A DNA stretch of 64,000 nucleotides from Kitagawia praeruptora (taxonomy: Eukaryota; Streptophyta; Magnoliopsida; Apiales; Apiaceae). The notes beneath the pieces were generated by a model that had not been told where the DNA came from, did not search any database, and saw only the letters and a program-made list of their open reading frames with translations. Location of the stretch: positions 106,572,001-106,636,000 of the forward strand of contig CM075345.1 in NCBI GenBank assembly GCA_037693485.1. Direction: 5' to 3'. Every line of letters starts with the position of its first letter. Position 1 is the stretch's first letter. The position numbers and the translations under genes are program-made. Shown here piece by piece: positions 18,188-30,923 of the stretch.

Positions 18188-20465
18188 TATATATATATTC
18201 ACAACAATAGCCTTATAAAAAGGATTTGAAACTTGCCTGGAAATCGGGTGCGGGTAGGGGTAGTGGTAGCGTGTCCCGGGTCAGCCTGATGATCTATAAA
18301 TAGCCACGGCATTCGGGATTAATCACTTAACACCTTTCAAAAGGTTAAGTATAACTTAACTTAAATCGAAACACGTTTTCAAGTCGTTTCGTTATACCCC
18401 TCTAATTCACTCTTATTATTGCTTTTATTACCCGATACTTGTTCGCTACTAAAGCATGACATTACACTTACATATGGTAAGTATTTAAATCGTATAAGTT
18501 TTAAAGTCGATATATTAGACCTCGATATTTATCGATCGTTTTCTAAGTGGTTTACCGAAGTTATAACCAAGTATACCTTTTAGGGGTACTTTCGTACTTA
18601 ACCTAGATTCGAACATTTTTATAAAATCGGAAAACGATCCATTTGACATGCGGTCTTCTCCCACACCTTCCTTTTTATCTCTATTATTTAATTATTAAGA
18701 TTCGCCACTGATTTCGCAATATTAAAGGGATCCAATTTCGGTTACGAACTTTTGATTACGGTTCCGAACCACTTTTACGAATTTAATCATAACTCCTAAA
18801 CCGTAAGTCCGTTTCATGCGATCTTTATATCAAAATGAAGCTTATAACATAATCTAGCCTTTCATGGCAAAATCCGAGACTGGACAGTGTGTTCATGCTA
18901 CTGCTAATCACGGTTTCTTAAGGCTAACAACAATCAAGCATTACGACGGCTATGTTTACATGATTTCCAAATTTCAAACCATCCAATAATCATAGTTTCC
19001 ACTCCAAACAACATATACATGTTATTTAACCATGAACTAAGACCAAGCAATGTCTTTCCGTTCATCTAAACTAATTTCACATTTAATAAATCCCAATCAT
19101 AATCTTAAGGTCCTAAACATGCATTAAATCCATATAACTCATCTAAAATACCAAAACTTAAACTAAGAGCTTGGTTTTCAAGAGTGGTATACCTTCCTTG
19201 GTGTATGTATGAACTTATCAAGCCTTGTTTAGCCCTTATCTAGCCTTAGTATAGCTTGAATAATCAAAAGAAATCAAGAAATAAAAGTTAGTTTATGAAG
19301 AACACTATTCATCATCATCTTTGATGATTTATTTGAAAATGATAAAAGATGAATTTGAAGCTGAAATTTCTAGGAGATCATTACCATGATATGTAGTACT
19401 TACCATAAAAATTTGAAGAACAAGTGATGGTTGGAAGTTGGACTTCCAATTAGCTAAGAATGGGCAGATTTTTATGAAGAAATGGAGAGAAATGGTGGTG
19501 GTTTGTTTTGTTTTGGTGATTTATGGCTAATACATGTATAACCCTTGCATATATAATGGATGCATCTCTTTTAATGTGTTGTTGGCAATCCAATGGTGCC
19601 ACTTGTTGCTTCCTCATTGGGCCAAGTGTTGGCACTACAACAAACAACTCCATTTTTGCAAGAATGCAATTACACCACTCATCTTGTAGTTGACTTATAA
19701 GGATGTTACTTGGGTTTCTCCTTTTCCCACCAATTGCACTTGTTTGTCTCTTGGTTATTTATTCGTTCCTTTGTCCGGGTATTACTCAATTTCCTTGCTT
19801 GTTCGTTGATCGTTCGAGGGAATAACTCATTCGTTTCTAGTTAGGGTTTTACCGAAAACCTTCTTAATATTTCTAATACTATTCTTCATCTTACTTAATA
19901 CTTCTCGAATTTAAATTCCTTAATTCCCTTTTATAACTCCTTAAGTCTTGCAGTGTCCAGGGAAATCTCGGAGAAAATAAAAGTGCTCTTTTTCTGAATC
20001 CGACAGCTTTTACATACACTTATTTTCCTCCTGGATCACTAATACGAACTCAGAAATCCGTTCCGAATACCGGGTATAACATTATTATAATAATATTCCA
20101 AATTCCACCAAAATCACTATTCATCACTTATTTTTATTTAATTCCTATAATTAGGAAAATGAACCTGGTTCACCCTCGAGTGTTCCTTAACCTTTTTACG
20201 GAACCGCTGGACTTATAATAGATATTGATTTGGATGACACGAGAATAATCTTACTTGAAGTAATCTTCTCATATTCTTAGGAGATAGATCATTCTTATCT
20301 ATGCTGTCAACCAAAAGTATTCTGCATGACATATAAATAATTGAATTCAAATCCATTCCATTCATTTAATAGACATTCGTTACACCGCAGTCATAACCAT
20401 TATTCATTCCCATACTATTACATAATAAAAAGTTTTAATTCTACCCAAAAATCTGGGTTCTTACA
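18188..20465 (-). repeat. G 3' LTR, proximal piece
   Basis: It continues the LTR after the M insertion and matches about 28650-30923 with scattered substitutions. It ends ...GGGTTCTTACA, which on the minus strand is the LTR start TGTAAGAACCC. The only conserved open frame (19450-19653, 67 codons) is also in the other LTR and has no protein features, so I do not treat it as a gene. Confidence 0.9.
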
Positions 20466-20466
20466 G

Positions 20467-20478
20467 TCTCCCCTCCTT
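20467..20478 (-). promoter_or_regulatory. G polypurine tract
   Basis: The minus strand reads AAGGAGGGGAGA immediately before the LTR start, which fixes the minus orientation of G together with the PBS at the other end. Confidence 0.8.
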
Positions 20479-20480
20479 AA

Positions 20481-23400
20481 AAGGATTCCGTCCCGGAATC
20501 AGGTAGAAGACAATTGGGTACTTGTTGGTTATTTCGCTTTCCAATTCTCTGGTCGATCCTTACACATTCCAATCTTTCTAAAGCACATCGTACTGGTGTT
20601 ACAATACACCCTTTATCCGTTCTACCAATTCTTTGCTACTTTCGCATGACACATTATCCGGTATACGCTCTTGTCCGGTCTTATACTATTAACCTTATTG
20701 GTACGTGCAGTGACTTCGGTATCACTAACGCGCTACGAAGTCCGGGGATAACCTCACTCGAAATTTTGCAATTCCTAATCGCTTTAATCTTCGCAATCTC
20801 GTCGTATATATATTTAGGTGGAAAAATTTATCGAGAGATCACTGTGATCAATGTACATTTGTTATATTGCATAGCTAGTACAGAAGGGGGCCAGCCTTTA
20901 GTACTTGACAAGCAATTAAACAATTAATGGCATTCCACGTAGACTTCTATCACACAGACAGAGAGTCACGTAGTAGTACATCCCCTCCTTAAAGGGTTGT
21001 TCTTCTCAATTTAGAAGAAGATAAATAGGAGTGGAGAAAAGAAAAGATTTTCAGAGAATTATAGAAATTTTTCATGATCGTTAAATATCATACTTAAAAT
21101 TTTCCTCTGAACTATAGAGGTTTATCAGAGTAGAAAAATAATCGTAATCGTATCAAATACCACTATATCGTAATCTCACAAGTCAACATATCCTCGTTGC
21201 TCGACCCATCATTCTATGGACCTATGTTCTTGTTCAATCTTAGCAACACTCATCATCACAAATCTTTCAACCTCTCAGGTTAAATCTTAGATTTCTCTCT
21301 TGACATTATTATTACTGACATTTCACGCCATGACACTGGCCATTTCATATTCATAATTCTAACACCATCAGGTTGTCATTACGAGAGCTCGTTAAGAAAA
21401 CCCATTCATCACTCCATTCATAACATTCCTTGCTTCACATTCCATAATTATTTCCCAATCTTTTCTTTATCAATCACATCCTTCATATTGTCTAATTCTT
21501 ATTTACTCTTGTTGTTTAACTCTATCTTCATCTCAGTGTTGAGACACTCGCCACCTTTACTCAATACGTGTTACACGTTTGGGGTCGAATTTTCCTTTGT
21601 TCAACCGTCTAGATTTCACTTTCTCATTCCATGAGTCCCTTTATTTCTCAATCAACTATTCCATATTTCCTCGGATTTTCCAAACTTAAAAGGAGTCAAT
21701 TTGTATGTCATTCATGCTCCTAATTCCAACTTTCTGTTTTGGTCAATACCCTTGCACTGTCAATTCCATACTTTTCTCGCTTTATTACTGGAGCTTCTCA
21801 TGAGTCCTATCTGACACTCTTATTATTTTCATCTCTATCAGTCACTTGTCTTCATTTCTACTATAATCATTCTATGAACCATCATATCCGGATTATTTAT
21901 TACAAATATCCCGTCGTCTCCAAAATTAAACCACCCGAAACTGACCTGGATGATTTCTCTAACTTAGATTCAATTCGACATTTCCACAGTCGTAAACACT
22001 TAATTTCTCAGAAGGGTCATCATTGCTTATCATTTACGTCGTGTTTGAATCACTAAACATGCGGGGTTCATAATTGTCAATTCAAGATCCTCTTAGGAAA
22101 ACAAAATAATCAATATTCCCTATCCATAGGGAATGCTTCCTGAACTTGACGTAGATATTACATGAAGCAGATAAAATTGCAGAAGAGCTTCAAGCATCGT
22201 AGCTATGCCAAGTTGACGAAATTATCAATCATATATCTTCAGTAGAAGACTGGAAGCTAACGGTTTACTTAGTCAATTTCGTACGAGGTCCTGGTTTACC
22301 TCAATATAGGACCTCCTAACGCAGGTAATATGCTTAAGACGACATCAGGAATCGAATCTTTACTTAAACTACTCTTATGGTTGATTCTTGCCCAATCATT
22401 AGAGGGAATGTAAATTCCTCCACCATATTCTGACCTTCAAAGTCCTTCTCAATACCATTTCGTTTCTTTGGTATGAGCATTCATAATTACTCCTCAATAC
22501 TTAAAGTGTCGGCCACCTCATTGGCCTTTCCTGATAATAATTTCTTGCAATCAATGTTTTCTTGATCTATTCAACTCAACTTTTTCTACCTTATTCCCAT
22601 CACTGTTGGGTGAAAGTATTCTTCCTGAAATTCTGCTGAAGGAAAAATATCCATCAGTCTTTTTCCAAAAGTCATTGCTTCCACCTTTCTGGTGTGAACT
22701 TTACTACAGGTACTCCCCATCATATCTAGGATATTTCCTTACTTAACTCCCTTCTCGTTTTAGGATAATCTCAACCTTATTGGTTCAATCCATACTTCCT
22801 CATGGTTTCACACATGCTTCATCTGGCCTTATTATTACTATGTCATACATTCCTTATCAAATTCCCCTTTGAAGTTCAGAACATTACCTCTTCCCTTATA
22901 GGGTTTCTTAGGTCATTGTCATCATCCCTCCTGTATCTTCTGGGTACAGGGTATATCGAACATCAATAATCAATTTTTATAACAATTCTGTCTATGTACT
23001 TTTCGAGATTCCTTTCCACAAATCCTTACAGATTCTTTATACTTTGGTCGATTCATTTATATCATCTGATTTCACAATGTCTTTATTAGGGGTGATGTTA
23101 TCCTTTGTGCATCCCCCAGGGTTCGTCTTAATATATGGACATTCTATCCTCAATTCTATCTTCAAGGAATACTTATATCCTGTAATTGGAAATCCAATCA
23201 TATATCCTTAATAAAGGTCACTTTTCAATCATTCTCATCTTAATCATCTATAGGTAGCTTAATGTTAACCTTTCTTTCAACGAATGTCGGTCTACATGAC
23301 CTTCCAAAAGACAACATATGTCTATCTACTCTTTCATGCAGAACTTGGTAATGGTAGCAAGGATGTTCTGGAAGATATTGGTCATGTTCAACGTGAATCT

Positions 23401-26080
23401 CTTAGTGTCTAATGCTCCTCTTGAGGACACTAAGTCTCATATAACATTTATGCATCATACTGCACCATCTTTGACGATCTTCGTGACTCTTCATTGGTCA
23501 CTATCCTCAATCCTAATAAGTCCATGGTATATATAAAATCCATCATCATGTATCTCAATTCATTTATATCAAAAGCCCTCGCGGTTGGCACTTGATTAGA
23601 AGCACCCCGCTTTGTCCTTACATTGCTGGTTCAGTCACTTGAAAATCCTTAGTGACTTGGCCCCATCTGGCCATGCTAAAATATGTGAGTTTAGGGGTTG
23701 GCTACTAGCATTACTTTTCTAGCGATTGCCGGCATAGTGCCTTCTTCTTTGATACATTTTGATCTTCCCAAAGCTTTACTCCATATAAGTCTCACTTGAC
23801 TTCTCGGTACCGTCTCCGGTCACCTTTCCTTCACTTTTATTCTTTCAGTTAATCTTATCAATTCCACGTACCACAAAAGCTTAACACTTCTGGCATAACA
23901 ACCTTTTCATTTAAGTCAATCCCAGAATTTCTCCGTCCGGCTTGTTTCTTAATTACATTCAACTTCATAATTTTATCCCTACATTCAACTGTAATAATCA
24001 GGGTATGTCTACCCACCTGTATAGCGGCTACTTTACCCAATCCGTAGGGTTCACTCCAGTTTCCACTTTCTTTAGTGACGTATTCCGATAATCAGAAAGA
24101 CAAGGTTTACTAAAATTTTTCAAATTCCTTTCCAGGATTAGGGAAATTTCAGTCAATCTATCTACCCACTGGTGATACTAAGAAGATCCATTTCGATACC
24201 CGAAGAGTATTTCTAGGAATACCCAAGCGGGTGAAACCAGAAACAGTTATAATAACGAAATGATTGACATATAGTTGGGAGTTTAACCATTGGAAAGAAG
24301 CCAAATAAATACCTCCCCTGGAAGGGTAATCAAAAGTTTCAATTTAAAACATGCCACATCTTCCCGTTACATATTCGTCATAATAATTGACACTATCGAA
24401 TACCGGTCGTTATAACAACTAGTTTCAGAAGGAACACTATCGTCGGAGTTAGTCGTTCCACAGCCATCCGAATCTGATGAACCGTGCTGACCCAATGCAT
24501 CCGCAATCACCCTACCGTGCTGCACCAGCACAGCACCTAAACCTGCACGAGGTGCATCCTAATAAATTTCCAAAATTCTCCTTCTTCTATTAGGTAACGC
24601 CAATGCTGGGTCATCACCAGTTTTTTTTTTTTTTTTTTTTTATCTTTAACTCCAGGGAGATTTTCCCCCATTTATCTTGTCCATTCAAACTTTTATCCTT
24701 ACAATAAGTCGGGTTATGGGACTGCACTTTTTGTAAAGTCCTGAGCAGATCTTTGGTAATACCTCGTGAATTTTATGAAATTCCTCACCCTTGCCGGTGT
24801 GGTTGGCCTTTCTCCATTTGAAACTGTCTCTAACTTGGTGGGGTCGACCAACACTACCCCTATTGATCATATGTCCTATTAAGTTGACTTTATTTTGCCA
24901 AAACTCTTACTTCGAGAACTTAGCCTACACCTGTTCTTTCAGGTTGCATCTAAAAGCATTCTCAATTACATCTCAACCACTGCTTGCCTTGCCTAATCCC
25001 TTTATGATTCAGTGTCAGAATAAACTTAAGGTAACTACCATAATCCATTCAAGGAACAGAAGAAATTTAATATTCCTTTGAATCACATGCTTCTAATGTT
25101 CCTGGTCCATCCTTCCACTGAATTGAACTAGACTTATACTTGGTTCCTGACAATAGCCTTATTACTAGTTTATCACAGACTCACTGGTCTTCTCCTCTTG
25201 TAGGTTCTGAGATCATTGTCTCACTTACTACTTCCTTATATTCTTTATCCATTCAGGCTATCACTTTCCATTATCTTTACTTTCTAGGCTGATCCATTCA
25301 TAAAATGGACATCTCACTGGATAAACCACCTCATCAATCTCAATCGACTTTATAAATTATAACCTAGGAAATCTGCCTTCTCATGGCGAATTATCATTAA
25401 TAAGATTCGCACTAATCCATTTATCAAATAATGTGGCACTTGTTGCCTCTATCTCAACTGCTCCTGGAGACTCTACTCCCTGACATATATTGATGCCTTT
25501 GATAATCATGCATCATTCTCACTCTTTTCCCTCTGATCTGGAAGTCTCTAAGGATTCTTATCTAACCCCATATAAGATCTCAAGTAATTCCCCGAATCTG
25601 TTTTGTTTGCTGGTACTTTATCCGGCAGTCCAGCTATAGATCCAATATACCTCTTTAATTCTCTTCATAATATATCAGTTCTTTACGCTCACTTCTCTGA
25701 GCACTATATCTAGATTCTTACAGTCTCTCTGGCTGCAGCCCTCATCTCCTCAAGGTAAACTTCCCTGTCTCTAACAGGATTCTCCCCCTCTGCTGGAACC
25801 TCTTCCGGGTCCTCAGTAGGGTACTCTATCGCATCCACCATCCGATCGTCAGCATATAATCAAGCATCATCGTGCTGCTGCTCGTATGCCTCAAGGTCTG
25901 TCGCCTTACTAGTCGGTACAAGAACGAGCTAAGTTACTATCATGATACTTAATAGTTCCCATAAGGGTTTTATATGTCAATACTACATTAAGTAGTCCGA
26001 CTATGAACTTGGCAAGAGTTCTTATTATCTTAATAAATTTATTGTTTTAAAGTCGCGTCATCTCTGGGATATATAACGCT
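20481..26080 (-). pseudogene. G internal region: heavily decayed gag-pol
   Basis: 5.6 kb with no long ORF, full of stops and shifts. Recognisable pol pieces on the minus strand are the end of RT at about 24860-25060 (text like LRMLLDAT then AKFSK.EFW and a degraded GHMI), the RT-RNase H connection at about 24650-24870 (YYQRSAQDFTKSAVP, resembling the YYRRF..DF.KIA.PLTRL signature), and the start of RNase H at about 24470-24560 (DAPRAGLGAVLVQHGRVIAD, resembling the SDAS..GLG.VL.Q.G.VIAYAS block). A 21-base T run sits at 24621-24641. Only about 1 kb remains between the PBS and RT, so gag, protease and early RT are largely deleted. I could not pick out integrase in 20.5-24.4 kb; it may be too decayed or replaced. 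Confidence 0.7.
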
Positions 26081-26093
26081 CTCTCTGATACCA
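26081..26093 (-). promoter_or_regulatory. G primer-binding site (initiator tRNA-Met, imperfect)
   Basis: The minus strand reads TGGTATCAGAGAG a few bases after the LTR end GGTGTTACA. The canonical site is TGGTATCAGAGC, so the twelfth base differs. Confidence 0.8.
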
Positions 26094-26098
26094 TTTCT

Positions 26099-29000
26099 GT
26101 AACACCCCCAGATCCGGGGTCAGGGATCTGGTCGTTACGGTCTCAATATCCAACCACAAAACCAACATAATCTAAATTACAACCTTGTGACCAAAAACAA
26201 CAACATAAAACACACCCGTTATAGTCCCAGAGATGAAATCAGAGTAATCGTCAATATTATTAATCACAAGTTTGAGTTCTTACAACCCAAAGAATTACAA
26301 TTTTACAATTACATGCTCTTTGCCATCCATTGATATATGCCATATATATAAATACATTAGAGGATCAAATGCTAACAACTAGCCTACCAGAAGCTGCATC
26401 CTCAGCAATGGTAGCTATGACCTCATCGGTTAATCCTCTGACGGCTGACACCTGCTTATGTTGGGCATGCCTTGCGCGGCCATCTGATCTAGCTGTTGTT
26501 GTGATATAAATAAATAAAGCAAGGGTGAGCAATAGCCCACCAAAAATATAATTGAACAGTGATAATATATAACAGTCCAAATATCTTTGAAACCATATGC
26601 CATGCATTAACGATGTAGTACCAATATAAGGTATGAGATGAAGTTACAAGGTAACTCAAAATATATTTGTTTTGAATAAATATCTGCTATGTCAAAGATG
26701 AGCCAGATATTATCAACTTTTTATAATAGAGGAACTTGCAGGAAGAATATTGCAATTCCAATTCAAACACTTTTCAAACCTGCCAATAATGATAAGGTTG
26801 CAGGAAGTTTCCAACATTGAGAGATGAACTAATACTGGAGTTTGACGCGCCAGGAGACATAGCATTTACACAATGATCAGTCGCATGTTATGCTCCCCAC
26901 CTCTTGTTTACTACATGTAGAAGGAAGCACCGACGGATTTACTTGTCTACCGCCCTCTAGAACCCCCCGGCCAACGGTTGGGCCATTTGCTGGACCGGCG
27001 CCACTTGGTCACTTACGCATCTCCTAGTTCATTTCACATCCATAACTTTAAACGTGAAGTTCCTCCCCCTTTCCCCAAGTATATTACTTGTTGATAGGAC
27101 TCCACAAAGTAGTCGTATCTAGTTGGAAAGGAAAAATCACCAATATTTCCCAAGCTGATGCTTGTTAATGGATATAAACTTGTTCCATCAATTCTTACCC
27201 CTCGAGCGTTGAGGAGGTAACCAAACAGACTCATATCGATGCTTGAAAGAATCAAGATGTGAGTGACAAGATAGTTTTAGCAAGTATAGGACCGGGCAGC
27301 CCAATAAATAACATCTCTCAAGTGAGGTCCCCTTATATACGTTTGGAAGTTGAGCGAGTATTTAAATCTTCTTTAAGATAGACTTAAATAAAAATAGAGT
27401 TTTGGAAACCTCCCCTTGATAAAAATAGTCATAAACTACTCCAAAATATTTTACACCATATCTGACGGTGACATATAATCTTTGAATAATATGAATCATT
27501 ATAAAAGAACTTAAAAGGATTTAAATAAATATTCCAAGAATATTTATTAACTCAATATTAATTAAGGAATATGAATAAATCATAATATTACTCGTAAGTA
27601 ATCCTCGAATGAATATTTAGAATTCTTTACTAAATAACTCTCTTCTTTATATGAATATTCCAGATAATATTCATTTATTAAATAAACTCAAATAAATGTT
27701 TAAAATAATGTTCACTAAATAAATCCAATCTTAAATGGATATTTGAAAATAATAATGTTTATTGGTGAAATAAACACCCCTTGGATATTTGATATAATAT
27801 TCATTAAATTAATAATGAATATTCAACTTAAAATGATATTTATTGATGAAATAATTGTCGACTGAATATTTGAGACAATATTCATTAAATAAATAATGAA
27901 TATTCAATCTTAATAATATTTATCGAAGAAATGATTATCGAATGAATATTCGAAATTATGTTCAATAATTGAATCGACTTTAAATGAATGTCGAAGATAA
28001 CATTTATCGTCTCAAGGGAATATTCAAAATAATATTTATCGATGAACTGAAGTTCGAATCAATGTTCAACTAATATTTATAAAATAAATAGAGATTGAAT
28101 GAATATTCGAAATAATATTCATTTAAATAAATAAGGCTCGAATGAACATTAAAATAATATTCATTAAATAAATAACTCGAATGAATATTCAAAATAATAT
28201 TTATCGAAGAAATAAGAATGAATATTCTCTAAGTAAATAACTTAACTGAGGGTTCGAAATAATATTCGAATATTAAATCGACTTTAGATAAATATTAAAG
28301 ATAATGTTCATCGAATAATTAAATATCTGATGAATAACCCGAATAATATTTATCAAATAATCTCAAAAGAATATCTCAATAATATTCGCCAGATAATAAA
28401 TGGGAAATAATTACTTAATTATTTTCCTCTGAAAATAATATCAATATATCAAGGAATATCGACTCCCGGTCTATAATCAAAGAATGAGATTCATCTGCCC
28501 TTTGCTTAAGGGTCTCAGTGATATCCGGCTTATAACTGATATATTACTATCTAGCTTATAAGCCAACAATAAATTCTAGGAACAAGTATATCAATTTGAC
28601 TTTGAAAGTAGGCATGCATGCTATGGCATATGTATAACAGAAAGCATATATATATATTCACAACAACAGCCTTATAAAAAGGATTTGAAACTTGCCTGGA
28701 AATCGGGTGCGGGTAGGGGTAGTGGTAGCGTGTCCCGGGTCAGCCTGATGATCTATAAATAGCCACGGCATTCGGGATTAATCACTTAACACCTTTCAAA
28801 AGGTTAAGTATAACTTAACTTAAATCGAAACACGTTTTCAAGTAGTTTCGTTATACCCCTCTAATTCACTCTTATTATTGCTTTTATTACCCGATACTTG
28901 TTCGCTACTAAAGCATGACATTACACTTACATATGGTAAGTATTTAAATCGTATAAGTTTTAAAGTCGAAAGATTAGACCTCGATATTTATCGATCATTT

Positions 29001-30923
29001 TCTAAGTGGTTTACCGAAGTTATAACCAAGTATACCTTTTAGGGGTACTTTCGTACTTAACCTAGATTCGAACATTTTTATAAAATCGGGAAACGATCCA
29101 TTTGACATGCGGTCTTCTCCCACACCTTCCTTTTTATCTCTATTATTTAATTATTAAGATTCGCCACTGATTTCGCAATATTAAAGGGATCCAATTTCGG
29201 TTACGAACTTTTGATTACGGTTCCGAACCACTTTTACTAATTTAATCATAACTCCTAAACCGTAAGTCCGTTTCATGCGATCTTTATATCAAAATGAAGC
29301 TTATAACATAATCTAGCCTTTCATGGCAAAATCCGAGACTGGACAGTGTGTTCATGCTACTGTTAATCACGGTTTCTTAAGGCTAACGACAATCGGGCAT
29401 TACGACGGCTATGTTTACATGATTTCCAAATTTCAAACCATCCAATAATCATAGTTTCCACTCCAAACAACATATACATGTTATTTAACCATGAACTAAG
29501 ACCAAGCAATGTCTTTCCGTTCATCTAAACTAATTTCACATTTAATAAATCCCAATCATAATCTTAAGGTCCTAAACATGCATTAAATCCATATAACTCA
29601 TCTAAAATACCAAAACTTAAACTAAGAGCTTGGTTTTCAAGAGTGGTATACCTTCCTTGGTGTATGTATGAACTTATCAAGCCTTGTTTAGCCCTTATCT
29701 AGCCTTAGTATAGCTTGAATAATCAAAAGAAATCAAGAAATAAAAGTTAGTTTATGAAGAACACTATTCATCATCATCTTTGATGATTTATTTGAAAATG
29801 ATAAAAATGAATTTGAAGCTGAAATTTCTAGGAGATCATTACCATGATATGTAGTACTTACCATAAAAATTTGAAGAACAAGTGATGGTTGAAAGTTAGA
29901 CTTCCAATTAGCTAAGAATGGGCAGATTTTTATGAAGAAATGGAGAGAAATGGTGGTGGTTTGTTTTGTTTTGGTGATTTATGGCTAATACATGTATAAC
30001 CCTTGCATATATAATGGATGCATCTCTTTTAATGTGTTGTTGGCAATCCAATGGTGCCACTTGTTGCTTCCTCATTGGGCCAAGTGTTGGCACTACAACA
30101 AACAACTCCATTTTTGCAAGAATGCAATTACACCACTCATCTTGTAGTTGACTTATAAGGATGTTACTTGGGTTTCTCCTTTTCCCACCAATTGCACTTG
30201 TTTGTCTCTTGGTTATTTATTCGTTCCTTTGTCCGGGTATTACTCAATTTCCTTGCTTGTTCGTTGATCGTTCGAGGGAATAACTCATTCGTTTCTAGTT
30301 AGGGTTTTACCGAAAACCTTCTTAATATTTCTAATACTATTCTTCATCTTACTTAATACTTCTCGAATTTAAATTCCTTAATTCCCTTTTATAACTCCTT
30401 AAGTCTTGCAGTGTCCAGGGAAATCTCGGAGAAAATAAAAGTGCTCTTTTTCTGAATCCGACAGCTTTTACATACACTTATTTTCCTCCTGGATCACTAA
30501 TACGAACTCAGAAATCCGTTCCGAATACCGGGTATAACATTATTATAATAATATTCCAAATTCCACCAAAATCACTATTCATCACTTATTTTTATTTAAT
30601 TCCTATAATTAGGAAAATGAACCCGGTTCACCCTCGAGTGTTCCTTAACCTTTTTACGGAACAGCTGGACTTATAATAGATATTGATTTGGATGACACGA
30701 GAATAATCTTACTTGAAGTAATCTTCTCATATTCTTAGGAGATAGATCATTCTTATCTATGCTGTCAACCAAAAGTATTCTGCATGACATATAAATAATT
30801 GAATTCAAATCCATTCCATTCATTTAATAGACATTCGTTACACCGCAGTCATAACCACTATTCATTCCCATACTATTACATAATAAAAAGTTTTAATTCT
30901 ACCCAAAAATCTGGGTTCTTACA
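26099..30923 (-). repeat. G 5' LTR (4,825 bp)
   Basis: Bounded on + by TGTAACACCCC and GGTTCTTACA, i.e. TG...CA on both strands. It is followed at 30924 by E2 sequence. It contains an AT-rich tandem region at about 27440-28440 and no credible gene. Confidence 0.9.
27440..28440. repeat. AT-rich degenerate tandem array inside the G LTR
   Basis: About 1 kb built from variable units of roughly 30-60 bp that combine ATGAATATTC, AATAATATTCAT and AAATAAATAA. Many units are near-palindromic (GAATATTC). The left LTR shows the same array at 1-400. Confidence 0.75.

Larger units (their letters stand above)
1..30923 (-). mobile_element. G: decayed Ty3/gypsy LTR retrotransposon with 4.8 kb LTRs, split by M
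   Basis: Positions 1-620 plus 18188-20465 form one sequence that matches 28037-30923 almost base for base, so these are the two LTRs. On the minus strand the LTR begins TGTAAGAACCC and ends GGGGTGTTACA. The element reads right to left: 5' LTR 26099-30923, PBS 26081-26093, degraded gag-pol, PPT 20467-20478, then the 3' LTR, whose far end lies left of the window. It sits inside E2, because the base after 30923 resumes E2 gag; the 5 bp TSD should be GATAG (30924-30928), but the partner copy is outside the window. About 19 differences in roughly 2.9 kb of LTR were counted by eye (about 0.7%). Decayed RT and RNase H text fits a Ty3/gypsy chromovirus, but I cannot assign the lineage firmly. Confidence 0.85.

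Noticed and set aside
19450..19653. 67-codon minus-strand ORF repeated at 29908-30111
   Set aside because: It is present only because both G LTRs contain it; the residue composition is unremarkable and no motif is seen.
20514..25081. Plus-strand ORFs of 60-137 codons across 20.5-25 kb
   Set aside because: They are antisense to decayed pol of G and carry no domain.
27440..28440. CRISPR-like or satellite array
   Set aside because: Units are degenerate without unique spacers, and the array is internal to an LTR in a plant genome.
30799..30923. Apparent start (MNSNPFHSFNRHSLH) of the ORF ending at 32220
   Set aside because: These codons lie in the G LTR and fuse by chance to E2 gag; the same LTR codons occur at 20341 without gag.
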